In this document: positions 17,933 to 27,074 of the stretch, one piece after another
How the letters are laid out: the number at the start of each line of letters is the position of its first letter
Numbering within the stretch: position 1 is the first letter of the stretch
Assembly (NCBI GenBank): GCA_905181855.1
Contig: CAJIZE010000005.1
Coordinates: 78,790-142,789, forward strand
Reading direction: 5' to 3'
Source: an uncultured Flavobacteriales bacterium
GTDB lineage: Bacteria; Bacteroidota; Bacteroidia; Flavobacteriales_G; Salibacteraceae
Length of the DNA stretch: 64,000 nucleotides
The notes under the pieces: generated by a model
Seen by the model: the letters and a program-made list of their open reading frames with translations, nothing else
What the model was told of the DNA's origin: nothing
The model's database searches: none
Made by a program: the position numbers and the translations under genes

Positions 17933-20035
17933 ATGGAATCGGTGCTTGATACGTCAATAGAATTCTTAAAAGGAGTTGGACCTCAGAGGGCAAACCTTTT
18001 GAAATCTGAATTAGGCATTTTTACTTTTGGCGATTTACTCAATTATTTTCCTTTCCGATACGTAGATCGATCTCAGTTTTTAAAATTAAACCAGCTGATT
18101 GATCAGGAAGCGCATGTACAAGTAAAAGGCAAAATTAAAGAAGCTAAAATAGTTGGAAAAGGCAGAGGGCAAAGACTGCATGCAGAACTTATCGATGATA
18201 CTGGTTCAATTGAGCTCGTTTGGTTTCAAGGCGCTCGGTTTATAAAACCACAGTTAGAATTAGGTAAGGAGTTCATAGTTTTTGGAAAACCAAATAATTT
18301 CAACAATAAAATAAGTATTACACACCCTGAACTAACTAGCCCTCAAGAGGCATTACTTACAGTTAATTCAACGTTACAGCCTGTCTACCATTCAGGCGAA
18401 AAACTTAGTTCTCGTGGACTTAATAGTCGAGGAGTTGAGAAAATAATGCAATCTCTTTTTGCGAAAATTAAAAATGATATTCCGGAAAATATATCAAAAC
18501 CAACACGAGAAAAATACAAGCTTATAAATCGAGGGCAAGCGTTTTTTAATGTCCATTTCCCTACGGGCGACGAAGAATTAAAAAATGCTAGATACAGATT
18601 AAAATTCGAAGAGTTGTTCTTTTTACAGCTCTTTATTTTAAGACAAAAACTAGGAAGAAGCTTACAATCAAGTGGCCATATTTTTGAGGTCGTAGCAAGC
18701 CATTTTAATGACTTTTACAATGATAAATTACCTTTTGAGCTAACAGGAGCACAAAAAAAAGTTATTAAACAAATCAGGAAAGATTGCGCCACTGGTAAGC
18801 AAATGAATCGCCTTTTGCAAGGCGATGTAGGTAGTGGAAAAACAATTGTTGCCTTATTAAATATCTTAATTGCTATCGATAATGGTTTTCAGGCAGCCTT
18901 AATGGCTCCAACCGAAATATTGGCCACACAACATTTCAATGGTTTATCGCAATTACTGGAGGGAACATCCACTAATGTGGCCATTTTAACAGGATCAACA
19001 AAACAAAAAGCAAGGCGCTTTTTACACGAACAATTGGAAAATCAAGAAATTGATATCCTTATTGGAACACACGCCTTGATTGAAGATAAAGTGAAATTTA
19101 AGAATTTAGGTTTTGTTGTAATTGATGAACAGCATCGTTTTGGTGTAGAGCAAAGAGCAAAACTTTGGAGAAAAAATAATCCGCCACCGCATATTTTGGT
19201 AATGACAGCAACACCAATACCTAGGACTTTGGCAATGACCGTTTATGGGGATTTGGATGTTTCTGTAATTGATGAATTACCACCTGGCAGAAAGACAATA
19301 AAAACTGAACATTGTTTTGATTCAGCACGTCTTAGGATTTTTGGTTTCATAAAAAAGCAAATTGATTTGGGACGCCAAGTATATCTTGTATATCCGTTAA
19401 TTCAAGAATCAGAAACATTAGATTACAAAGATTTGATGGATGGTTATGAAAGTATCACGCGAGCTTTTCCAATTCCTAAATACCAAGTTAGCATTGTTCA
19501 TGGTAAAATGAAAGCAGCTGATAAAGAGTTTGAAATGCAACGTTTTAAGAAAGGTGAAACACACATTTTAGTAGCAACAACAGTAATTGAAGTAGGGGTA
19601 GATGTTCCTAATGCTACAACTATGGTAATCGAAAGTGCCGAACGTTTTGGTTTATCACAATTGCATCAATTAAGAGGAAGAGTAGGTCGTGGAGGTGAAC
19701 AATCGTATTGTGTTTTAATGACAGGTAACAAACTCTCAAACGAAGCAAAACTCAGAATGAGCACCATGGTAAGAACAAATAATGGCTTTGAGATAGCAGA
19801 TACCGATTTAAAATTACGGGGGCCAGGTGATATGATGGGAACGAGACAAAGCGGAATACTTGAATTTAAAATTGCTGACCTTACCAAAGATCAGCAAATA
19901 TTGCTTTATGCAAGAACGGCAGCTTCTGATTTGTTAAAGGAAGACCCTAATTTCCGAAAGCATGAAAACGTATTAACTGGGCAATCGTTTAAAGTTTACA
20001 TGCGCAAGAAGTCGACTTGGAGTAAGATTTCATAA
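17933..20035 (+). CDS. recG: ATP-dependent DNA helicase RecG
   Basis: 700 residues; remodels stalled forks and branched DNA. N-terminal wedge/OB domain (to about 180), helicase core with Walker A GDVGSGKT (about residue 298), DEQH box in VIDEQHRFGVEQRAK, motif III TATPIPRTLAM, VIEVGVDVPNAT and QLRGRVGRGGEQSYC. The C-terminal TRG-type segment follows. Length is close to other bacterial RecG. Start ATG 17933 is preferred over TTG 17924, which lies in the promoter. A terminator hairpin follows at 20097. Confidence 0.96.
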   Translation: MESVLDTSIEFLKGVGPQRANLLKSELGIFTFGDLLNYFPFRYVDRSQFLKLNQLIDQEAHVQVKGKIKEAKIVGKGRGQRLHAELIDDTGSIELVWFQGARFIKPQLELGKEFIVFGKPNNFNNKISITHPELTSPQEALLTVNSTLQPVYHSGEKLSSRGLNSRGVEKIMQSLFAKIKNDIPENISKPTREKYKLINRGQAFFNVHFPTGDEELKNARYRLKFEELFFLQLFILRQKLGRSLQSSGHIFEVVASHFNDFYNDKLPFELTGAQKKVIKQIRKDCATGKQMNRLLQGDVGSGKTIVALLNILIAIDNGFQAALMAPTEILATQHFNGLSQLLEGTSTNVAILTGSTKQKARRFLHEQLENQEIDILIGTHALIEDKVKFKNLGFVVIDEQHRFGVEQRAKLWRKNNPPPHILVMTATPIPRTLAMTVYGDLDVSVIDELPPGRKTIKTEHCFDSARLRIFGFIKKQIDLGRQVYLVYPLIQESETLDYKDLMDGYESITRAFPIPKYQVSIVHGKMKAADKEFEMQRFKKGETHILVATTVIEVGVDVPNATTMVIESAERFGLSQLHQLRGRVGRGGEQSYCVLMTGNKLSNEAKLRMSTMVRTNNGFEIADTDLKLRGPGDMMGTRQSGILEFKIADLTKDQQILLYARTAASDLLKEDPNFRKHENVLTGQSFKVYMRKKSTWSKIS

Positions 20036-20096
20036 CTGAATTTTGAGTTTTTTGGGTAATTGATTTACTTGCTTTATTGAGAGCGTATATGATGAT

Positions 20097-20125
20097 GCAC
20101 TTTGATCTATTGAAGTGCTTTTTTT
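20097..20125 (+). terminator. Rho-independent terminator after recG
   Basis: Stem GCACTT / AAGTGC (20097-20102 and 20113-20118) with a 10-base loop followed by seven T. It lies 61 bases past the recG stop codon and upstream of the pheT promoter. Confidence 0.7.
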
Positions 20126-20149
20126 CAATCCCTACATTAATTCATTATC

Positions 20150-20157
20150 TACCTTTG
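20150..20157 (+). promoter_or_regulatory. pheT -7 promoter element
   Basis: TACCTTTG matches TAnnTTTG, 19 bases before the ATG. A TTTC 23 bases upstream is the only -33 candidate. Confidence 0.45.
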
Positions 20158-20176
20158 CCCGCGTTAAAAGAAACAA

Positions 20177-22606
20177 ATGAAAGTATCTTACAATTGGCTT
20201 AAAACCTATCTGAGTATAAATTTACCCGCGGTACAAGTTGCTGAAGTTCTTACTGATATAGGGCTAGAGATTGAAGGTGTGGATGAAGTTGAAGCAATGC
20301 CCGGAGGTCTGAAAGGCTTAGTAATAGGTGAAATTTTAAGTGTTGCCAAACACGCTAATGCTGATAAATTAAATGTAACTGAAGTTAATATTGGTACGGA
20401 TGAAAACTTACCAATTGTTTGTGGTGCACCAAATGTATCAGTTGGTCAAAAGGTTGTTGTTGCCACCGTTAATGCAATATTGTATCCAGCTGATGGAGAT
20501 CCGTTTAAAATTAAAAAAGCAAAAATAAGAGGCGAAGTTTCTATCGGAATGATTTGCGCTGAAGACGAAATTGGTTTAGGTGAAGGTCATGACGGAATAA
20601 TGGTTTTACCAAACGACACTGTTGTTGGCACCCCTGCATCTGAGTACTTTAAAGTAGAAAGTGACTATGTTTTTGAAATTGGATTAACACCAAACCGTGC
20701 CGATGCTATGAGTCATTATGGCGTTGCACGCGATTTAGCAGTTGGCTTAAAACAACAAAATCTTTTAAATAACGATGTTGTTGTTACAATTACTGAAACT
20801 AATTTCAAAGTAGACAATACTTCAAAAACACTAAAAGTTAATGTTGCATCTGTTGAGGCATGTTCAAGATATTGCGGTGTAAGTATTTCAGGTATAACAG
20901 TTCAAGAATCACCGGATTGGTTAAAGAACAGGCTTCGCTCTATTGGCTTAAAGCCGGTAAACAATGTAGTTGATGCAACCAACTTTATTTTACACGACAT
21001 GGGTCAGCCATTGCATGCTTTTGATGCAGATCAAATAAAAGGCGATGAGGTGAATGTTAAAATGCTTGCTCAAAATACACCTTTTGTAACGCTTGATGAA
21101 GTTGAACGAAAGCTCAACGAAAAGGATTTAATGATTTGTAATGCCGAGGAAGGAATGTGCATAGCCGGAGTTTTCGGAGGTGTTCATTCAGGTGTTACCA
21201 ATAAAACGACCTCTATCTTTTTAGAGTCAGCGTATTTTAATCCTGTTTTTGTTCGTAAAACAGCAAAACGACTTGGCTTAAATACCGATGCTTCTTTCCG
21301 TTTTGAAAGAGGAATAGACCCGAACATTACTATGGTTGCGCTTAAAAGGGCAGCTATGTTAATTAAGGAGCTAACCGGCGGTGAAATTTCATCTGAAGTT
21401 TCAGACACCAATCCAACGCAAGTTGAAAATTTTGAAGTGCCATTTAATGTAGAAAGAGCTTGCGCTGTTATTGGGAAAGTAATTCCAACGGAAGAAATCA
21501 AGAATATTTTAGCACAACTTGAAATAAAAATCAAGTCAGAAGCAGGAGCAGAGTGGTTGTTGAATGTTCCACCATACCGAAATGATACAACACGTGAAGC
21601 TGACGTAATTGAAGATATTCTTAGGATATATGGTTATAACAAAATTGCGATTCCTGAAAAATTGGTTGGTTCCGTTTCTTATTCAACGGGCTTAGACCAT
21701 CCAACTTTAAAAAACTCAATGGCCAATTTATTAGTTGGAATGGGTTACAATGAGAGTATGTCAAACTCATTGGCATCAAAAGAGGTGGTTAGCAAAATAA
21801 AGGGATTTGATGTTGAGCAGTTTGTTGATGTTGAAAACCCGTTAAGCAACGAGCTTAATATGATGCGACCTAATTTAATGTACCATGCTTTGGAGGTAGT
21901 TAAGTACAACGCCAACCGTAAACAACCAGATTTAAGGTTGTTTGAAATGGGCAAGTCCTACCTTAAAGGCGATGAAAAATACATCGAAACAGAGTTAATG
22001 TCTTTTACGATAACAGGTAACATTTATTCTGAAAGTTGGATAGGAAAAGAAACGCCAATCAACTTGGCTTACGCTAGATCAGTAGTTGATGCAATTTTAA
22101 AAAGATACAAGGTTGAAGTAAATATTTCTGAATTAAACCACCCTGCTTATGAATATGGTTTGAACTTTAACATGGGCAATAAAGTATTGGCTTATGTGGG
22201 GAAAGTGTCTGACGAAACATTGAATCATTTTGATGTTTCAGAGCCAGTTTATTTTGGTGAAATAAACAGAGATATTTTATTAAAGAAAGCACGTAAAAAC
22301 AAAGTTTCAGTTATTGAACTTCCGAAATATCCACAAGTACGTAGAGATTTGGCATTACTAATTAACAACGATGTACAGTTTGATAGTCTGAAAGAAAACA
22401 TCAAGAAATCTGAAAGAAAACTTTTGCAAGAGGTTGATTTATTTGATGTGTATCAAGGCAAGAATTTACCAGAAGGCAAAAAGTCATACGCTGTAAAAAT
22501 TATTTTACAAGATGCCAAAGAAACCCTTACAGATAAAAGAGTTGATAAGGTGATGGACAAAATCATAAGTTCACTTAAAGCTGAGTTCAACGCTGAGCTA
22601 AGGTAG
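20177..22606 (+). CDS. pheT: Phenylalanine--tRNA ligase beta subunit
   Basis: 809 residues, normal for PheT. Domain order: tRNA-binding EMAP/OB domain (about 40-150, VCGAPNVSVGQKVVVA), B3/B4 editing domain with PVNNVVDATNFILHDMGQPLHAFD (about 265), B5, the catalytic-like core, and the FDX-ACB anticodon-binding domain at the end (YPQVRRDLALLI, then VKIILQDAKETLTDKRVD). It needs PheS for activity; pheS is not in this window, which is common in Bacteroidota where the two are apart. Confidence 0.96.
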   Translation: MKVSYNWLKTYLSINLPAVQVAEVLTDIGLEIEGVDEVEAMPGGLKGLVIGEILSVAKHANADKLNVTEVNIGTDENLPIVCGAPNVSVGQKVVVATVNAILYPADGDPFKIKKAKIRGEVSIGMICAEDEIGLGEGHDGIMVLPNDTVVGTPASEYFKVESDYVFEIGLTPNRADAMSHYGVARDLAVGLKQQNLLNNDVVVTITETNFKVDNTSKTLKVNVASVEACSRYCGVSISGITVQESPDWLKNRLRSIGLKPVNNVVDATNFILHDMGQPLHAFDADQIKGDEVNVKMLAQNTPFVTLDEVERKLNEKDLMICNAEEGMCIAGVFGGVHSGVTNKTTSIFLESAYFNPVFVRKTAKRLGLNTDASFRFERGIDPNITMVALKRAAMLIKELTGGEISSEVSDTNPTQVENFEVPFNVERACAVIGKVIPTEEIKNILAQLEIKIKSEAGAEWLLNVPPYRNDTTREADVIEDILRIYGYNKIAIPEKLVGSVSYSTGLDHPTLKNSMANLLVGMGYNESMSNSLASKEVVSKIKGFDVEQFVDVENPLSNELNMMRPNLMYHALEVVKYNANRKQPDLRLFEMGKSYLKGDEKYIETELMSFTITGNIYSESWIGKETPINLAYARSVVDAILKRYKVEVNISELNHPAYEYGLNFNMGNKVLAYVGKVSDETLNHFDVSEPVYFGEINRDILLKKARKNKVSVIELPKYPQVRRDLALLINNDVQFDSLKENIKKSERKLLQEVDLFDVYQGKNLPEGKKSYAVKIILQDAKETLTDKRVDKVMDKIISSLKAEFNAELR

Positions 22607-22658
22607 CGCGGCATCCTTAATTACTTAATTTTAATACCTTTAGCTAAAATATAAACAA

Positions 22659-23075
22659 ATGAAAAATGTTTTGCTAGGAGTATTTGGGTTTGTTGTTGGA
22701 GCTGTGATAGGTGGTTTTGTAAACATGAGTATAATTGTAAACGCACATTTAATTATTCCATATCCAGAAGGAGTTGACCCAAGTAATATGGAAAGCCTAA
22801 CAGCGGTCATGCCAACCTTTGAGATAAAACATTTTATAATGCCTTTTCTTGCTCACGCTTTAGGAACTTTAGTAGGAGCGTTTGTTGCAACGCTGATTGC
22901 TACAGCTGCAAGGTTACCAATTGCTTTAGGTATTGGAGTATTGTTTTTAGTTGGAGGAGTAATGATGGTTATGGATTTACCATCGCCAATGTGGTTTAAT
23001 GTATTGGATTTGGTTGGTGCCTATTTACCAATGGGTTTTTTAGGTTACGTGATTGCATTTAAAGTTAGGGAGTAG
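22659..23075 (+). CDS. Small integral membrane protein of unknown function
   Basis: 138 residues with about four transmembrane helices (residues 4-24, 57-80, 85-105, 113-134) and glycine-rich packing such as GFVVGAVIGGFVNM. Pro-rich extracytoplasmic loop PYPEGVDP between helices 1 and 2. I do not recognise the family or a function. It starts 52 bases after pheT on the same strand and may share its transcript. No promoter with full consensus was seen (TACCTTTA is one mismatch off). Confidence 0.6.
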   Translation: MKNVLLGVFGFVVGAVIGGFVNMSIIVNAHLIIPYPEGVDPSNMESLTAVMPTFEIKHFIMPFLAHALGTLVGAFVATLIATAARLPIALGIGVLFLVGGVMMVMDLPSPMWFNVLDLVGAYLPMGFLGYVIAFKVRE

Positions 23076-23180
23076 TTGTTTTTTCATTCTCTATAATCTC
23101 TATTCGAAACATGTTTAACAAACACACAAGTTTTCATTTTAAAAAGCTTTCGGTCGCACTGAGCCTATTTTAGAAGACCA

Positions 23181-23807
23181 CTAGATGAATCGACCTAAAT
23201 AATCTTTTGCTTGTTCTGCCAAAAACGGATTGTTGATGCTTTGTTCAAGTAATGCCTTATTACTGCTTCTTTCTGTAAATGCTTTAACCGCTTCTGATAC
23301 TTTTTGAGAATTAACGGATTTCACCAACTCAAAAGATGTGTCAGGTTTTATAATTCCCTCTTTAATTACTTTCAAGTAAAACCCGAAACGCTCAGCATCA
23401 ATAAACCTGGCTAACATTTCTTTGTTGTTAAAAGCAATATTCAGCTTAAAACAAGGAAAACGAGGTTGACAAACTTGTAATTCAACATCACCGAACGTAT
23501 AAACATCTCCAATATTAACTTCGGAATCAATTAGTCCGATAGTTGTTAAGTTTTCACCAAATGCCCCTGCCTGAATTTTTATTCCTAGTTCTTTTTCCCA
23601 AAAAGCATAATGTTCTTTCGGATAACAATAAATGGCTTTGTCAATTCCTCCATGAACAGCTAAATCCGCTTGCTGGTCGTTTTTAAACCCCAAATAAGTG
23701 ACCTGCTGAGATTCGGAGGTTGGTTTCTTAAAAAAGCCAGTTTCAATTGGTTTGCCTTGCCAATTTACTGTTATTACTTTTCCAATATTTAATGAGACCA
23801 GTTTCAA
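23181..23807 (-). CDS. MOSC domain protein, YiiM-like
   Basis: 208 residues. MOSC proteins bind the molybdenum cofactor or related sulfur ligands; the YiiM branch is linked to reduction of N-hydroxylated bases. Motifs are VHGGIDKAIYCYPKEHY, GAFGENLTTIGL and CQPRFPCFKL, with the conserved Cys pair. The start is TTG at 23805-23807, overlapping the hutU stop as TTGA (4 bases). This coupling and the exact family-type opening MKLVSLNIGK support it. Third gene of the DUF5522-hutU-MOSC operon. Confidence 0.8.
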   Translation of the reverse strand: MKLVSLNIGKVITVNWQGKPIETGFFKKPTSESQQVTYLGFKNDQQADLAVHGGIDKAIYCYPKEHYAFWEKELGIKIQAGAFGENLTTIGLIDSEVNIGDVYTFGDVELQVCQPRFPCFKLNIAFNNKEMLARFIDAERFGFYLKVIKEGIIKPDTSFELVKSVNSQKVSEAVKAFTERSSNKALLEQSINNPFLAEQAKDYLGRFI

Positions 23808-25798
23808 TTCAATAAGTTTTCATCCACAATGTTTGGCAAGGTAACTTTGAGTTTAGGTTCAGCTTCCATGGCTCTTTTAATAGCGAAAATAGCACCTTCG
23901 TTTCGTGCCCAGTTTCTACGAGCAATTCCATTGTTTACATCCCAATGCAACATCATTCGTAATCTACGATCAGCATCATCTGATCCATCGAGCACCATTC
24001 CGAATCCACCATTTATAACTTCGCCCCAACCAACGCCACCGCCATTGTGAATAGAAATCCATGTAGCACCTCTAAAGCCATCGCCTATAACGTTTTGAAT
24101 GGCCATGTCAGCTGTAAATTGCGAGCCATCATAAATATTTGACGTTTCTCTAAAAGGAGAATCTGTGCCTGAAACATCGTGATGATCGCGACCCAAAACT
24201 ATGGGTGCAGAAATTTTACCATCAGCAATAGCCTTGTTGAAAGCAGCTGCAATTTTGGTTCGGCCATCAGCATCAGCATATAAAATACGTGCTTGTGAGC
24301 CTACAACCATTTTGTTTTTGCCAGCCTCTTCAATCCATTTTATGTTATCAGCCATCTGTTGCTGAATTTCAGCAGGTGATTCTAACTTTAGAGCTTGTAA
24401 AACTTGGCAAGCAATTTTATCTGTTTTTGCTAAATCATCAGGGTTGCTTGATGCACAAACCCATCTGAAAGGACCAAAGCCAAAATCAAAACACATAGGG
24501 CCTATAATATCTTGAACGTACGATTGATATCTGAAAGTTCCATCGGGTTTCATGATGTCTGCACCGGCACGGCTGGCTTCCAACAAAAATGCATTTCCGT
24601 AATCGAAAAAATAGGTTCCTCTGGCAGTATGTCTGTTTACAGCAGCAACATGGCGACGCAACGATTCTTGAACTTTTTCTTTAAACAAATCAGGGTTATT
24701 AGCCATCATGTCGTTCGATTCATCCAAAGTTAAACCAGCAGGGTAGTAGCCTCCTGCCCATGGATTGTGTAAGGATGTTTGATCTGATCCAATATCAATA
24801 TACAAATCAGCATCAGCGAAAGCTTCCCAAACATCTACTATATTGCCAACAAAAGCATATGATATTGTTTCTTTGTTTGTGCAAGACGCTTTTACTTTTT
24901 CAATCAGCTCATTGATATCATAAACTAACACATCAACCCAACCTTGTTGGTGTCTTTTTTCTGCAGCAAGTGCATTTATTTCTGCAGTAACGCTAATCAC
25001 TCCGCTAATATTAGCCGCTTTTGGTTGAGCACCACTCATGCCACCAAGACCTGCCGTTATGAATAGTTTTCCTCCACGTTCATGATCTTTTACCCCTTTT
25101 AAACGAAGAGCGTTCATCACGGTAATGGTTGTTCCATGTACAATTCCTTGCGGGCCTATGTACATGAAAGAGCCAGCTGTCATTTGTCCATATTGGGTAA
25201 CACCAAGAGCGTTGTATTTCTCCCAATCATCGGGTTTGCTGTAATTCGGAATCATCATTCCATTAGTAACCACAACTCGAGGCGCATCCTTATGCGATGG
25301 AAACAAACCCATCGGATGACCGGAGTATAAAACTAAGGTTTGGTCATCAGTCATGTTAGCCAAATACTGCATGGTTAGTCTGTATTGGGCCCAGTTTTGA
25401 AAAACGGCACCATTACCACCATAAGTAATTAGCTCATGTGGATGCTGGGCAATTGAATGGTCTAAGTTATTTGAAAGCATCAGCATTATTGCTGCCGCTT
25501 GAATGCTTTTGTGCGGAAAATCAAATATTGATTTACTGCTAATTTCGTAAGTAGGGCGATAGCGGTACATGTAGATACGCCCGTATTTATCAAGTTCTTC
25601 TTTAAGCTCACTAACCAATTGAGCATGTAAGTTGGCAGGGATATAGCGAAGTGCATTTTTTATTGCAAGTTTCTTTTCTGATTCGTTTAAAATCGATTTT
25701 CTTTTCGGAGCATGATTTACACTGGTATCGTAATCTTTAGCCTTAGGAAGCTGATTAGTGATTCCTTCTAGAATTTCTTCCTTAAAAGATAGACTCAT
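23804..25798 (-). CDS. hutU: Urocanate hydratase
   Basis: 664 residues, the long form seen in Bacteroidota. Histidine degradation enzyme that hydrates urocanate to imidazolone propionate using tightly bound NAD+. Motifs are YGGNGAVFQNWAQYRLTM, LYSGHPMGLFPS, GGLGGMSGAQPKAA (NAD site), YPAGLTLDESNDMM and GRDHHDVSGTDSP. The start is ATG 25798 (MSLSFKEEIL); a longer reading from 25897 would run over the DUF5522 gene. It overlaps DUF5522 as ATGA and MOSC as TTGA. hutH, hutI and hutG are not in the window. Confidence 0.93.
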   Translation of the reverse strand: MSLSFKEEILEGITNQLPKAKDYDTSVNHAPKRKSILNESEKKLAIKNALRYIPANLHAQLVSELKEELDKYGRIYMYRYRPTYEISSKSIFDFPHKSIQAAAIMLMLSNNLDHSIAQHPHELITYGGNGAVFQNWAQYRLTMQYLANMTDDQTLVLYSGHPMGLFPSHKDAPRVVVTNGMMIPNYSKPDDWEKYNALGVTQYGQMTAGSFMYIGPQGIVHGTTITVMNALRLKGVKDHERGGKLFITAGLGGMSGAQPKAANISGVISVTAEINALAAEKRHQQGWVDVLVYDINELIEKVKASCTNKETISYAFVGNIVDVWEAFADADLYIDIGSDQTSLHNPWAGGYYPAGLTLDESNDMMANNPDLFKEKVQESLRRHVAAVNRHTARGTYFFDYGNAFLLEASRAGADIMKPDGTFRYQSYVQDIIGPMCFDFGFGPFRWVCASSNPDDLAKTDKIACQVLQALKLESPAEIQQQMADNIKWIEEAGKNKMVVGSQARILYADADGRTKIAAAFNKAIADGKISAPIVLGRDHHDVSGTDSPFRETSNIYDGSQFTADMAIQNVIGDGFRGATWISIHNGGGVGWGEVINGGFGMVLDGSDDADRRLRMMLHWDVNNGIARRNWARNEGAIFAIKRAMEAEPKLKVTLPNIVDENLLN

Positions 25799-26010
25799 TT
25801 TTTGTTGCTTTTTAAATTCGTTATTCTCTGCTTTACAACGCGACCTTTCGATTTCACAAAACCATAGGGGCAATGTTTGCATCCATTTTGACAACAAAAC
25901 CCTCTTTTTGAAAGATATTTTTCAGTAAAAACCAAGTATCCTTCAGGGCTATAGTAGAATTCATCGTCTTTTAACTTAGGTTTTGATGAAAATCCGCTCA
26001 TGTCGTCCAT
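25795..26010 (-). CDS. DUF5522 small Cys-rich protein
   Basis: 71 residues with the motif RGFCCQNGCKHCPYG (CCxxxCxxCPYG), a probable metal-binding knuckle, preceded by the family's YYSPEGYLVFTEKYL. Function is unknown. It overlaps hutU by four bases (ATGA), so translation is likely coupled. The start is ATG 26010; MSGFSSK, three residues later, is a possible alternative. Confidence 0.75.
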   Translation of the reverse strand: MDDMSGFSSKPKLKDDEFYYSPEGYLVFTEKYLSKRGFCCQNGCKHCPYGFVKSKGRVVKQRITNLKSNKK

Positions 26011-26049
26011 AGTTTACAAAAATCTGATTTTTTTGCATAGCGTTTAGTC

Positions 26050-26976
26050 ATGAATCAAAAAGAATTAAATATACCATCATCAATTGAGTCCTTTGCCTTT
26101 GCAGATGGAACAGGAAGTACCCTAAAATTGTTCTTGAAACGTGATGATTTAATTCATCCTGTAGTTTCTGGAAACAAGTGGCGAAAATTAAAATTGAACT
26201 TGCTAAATGCAAAACAACAAAAGTTCACTAAGGTTTTAACATATGGCGGTGCTTATTCAAATCATTTGGTGGCAACCGCTTATGCAGCGCATAAAGCAGG
26301 ATTAAAATCTATTGGTATAGTGCGTGGTTTGGATGCTGATTTAGAAAATCATTCATTGAAGTTTGTTCGAGAGTGTGGAATGGAAGTCAAACGGATTAGT
26401 AGAGAAGAATACCGTTTTAAGAACGAACCAGATTTTTTACAAGAGTTAAGAGATGAGTTTGGTCCTCATTACAGAATACCTGAAGGTGGAGCAAATTTTT
26501 TGGGAGTTGAAGGTTGCATGGAAATAATAACTGAAAGTGAAACAGCCTTTAAAGCAATCGATTTTATCTGTACGTCAATTGGAACAGGAACAACATTAGC
26601 AGGTATGTTGGCTGCCAATTCTATGAACAAGCCAATATTAGGCTTTACTCCTTTTAAGAAAGGTGATTTTTTAAGAGGAGAGGTTTCCGATTTAATGTAT
26701 CGCACTTTTTTAGATGAGGAGTTTGTTGATGAACAAATGGAAAATTTACATTTAGTAACTGAGTATCATTTTGGAGGATTTGGAAAAGTAAAACCAGAGC
26801 TGAAGGAATTTGTTTTTTGGTTAAAAGAATCAACAGGCGTTCAGTTTGATTTGGTTTACAACGGTAAAATGATGTTCGGTTTGTACCAGATGATTAAATC
26901 TGGTAAGTTTAAAGATGGTGATTCAATAATCATCTTACACTGTGGAGGTGTTCAGGGTAATGTGGGGTTTGATTGA
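26050..26976 (+). CDS. PLP-dependent ACC deaminase / D-cysteine desulfhydrase family protein
   Basis: 308 residues, fold-type II PLP enzyme. The PLP Lys is expected in GNKWRKLK (Lys 43), followed by GGAYSNHLVATAYAAH and the phosphate-binding SIGTGTTLAGM. Family members split ACC to 2-oxobutyrate and ammonia or D-cysteine to pyruvate, sulfide and ammonia; sequence alone does not choose between these. Divergent from the DUF5522-hutU operon; no match to the TAnnTTTG element in the 39-base gap. Confidence 0.8.
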   Translation: MNQKELNIPSSIESFAFADGTGSTLKLFLKRDDLIHPVVSGNKWRKLKLNLLNAKQQKFTKVLTYGGAYSNHLVATAYAAHKAGLKSIGIVRGLDADLENHSLKFVRECGMEVKRISREEYRFKNEPDFLQELRDEFGPHYRIPEGGANFLGVEGCMEIITESETAFKAIDFICTSIGTGTTLAGMLAANSMNKPILGFTPFKKGDFLRGEVSDLMYRTFLDEEFVDEQMENLHLVTEYHFGGFGKVKPELKEFVFWLKESTGVQFDLVYNGKMMFGLYQMIKSGKFKDGDSIIILHCGGVQGNVGFD

Positions 26977-27062
26977 TAAATCCCAATGAATCTAGAATTT
27001 AACCAGCCATTTGTACCATTCTCCTTTCTTCTATAAAACAACGTTTCGCTTAAAATCTAATT

Positions 27063-27070
27063 TACCTTTG
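27063..27070 (+). promoter_or_regulatory. -7 element directly before the LytS-like kinase
   Basis: TACCTTTG matches TAnnTTTG and ends four bases before the ATG at 27075, implying a transcript starting at the start codon. TTTC at 27044-27047 is a weak -33 candidate. Confidence 0.45.
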
Positions 27071-27074
27071 GTAC

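Noticed and set aside
24512..25330. Open frames on the plus strand within hutU
   Set aside because: Shadows of the hutU reading frame, with no start signals and no recognisable domains.
25798..25897. Extended N-terminus of urocanate hydratase
   Set aside because: The extra residues come from a region already coding for DUF5522 in another frame, and the family begins at MSLSFKEE.
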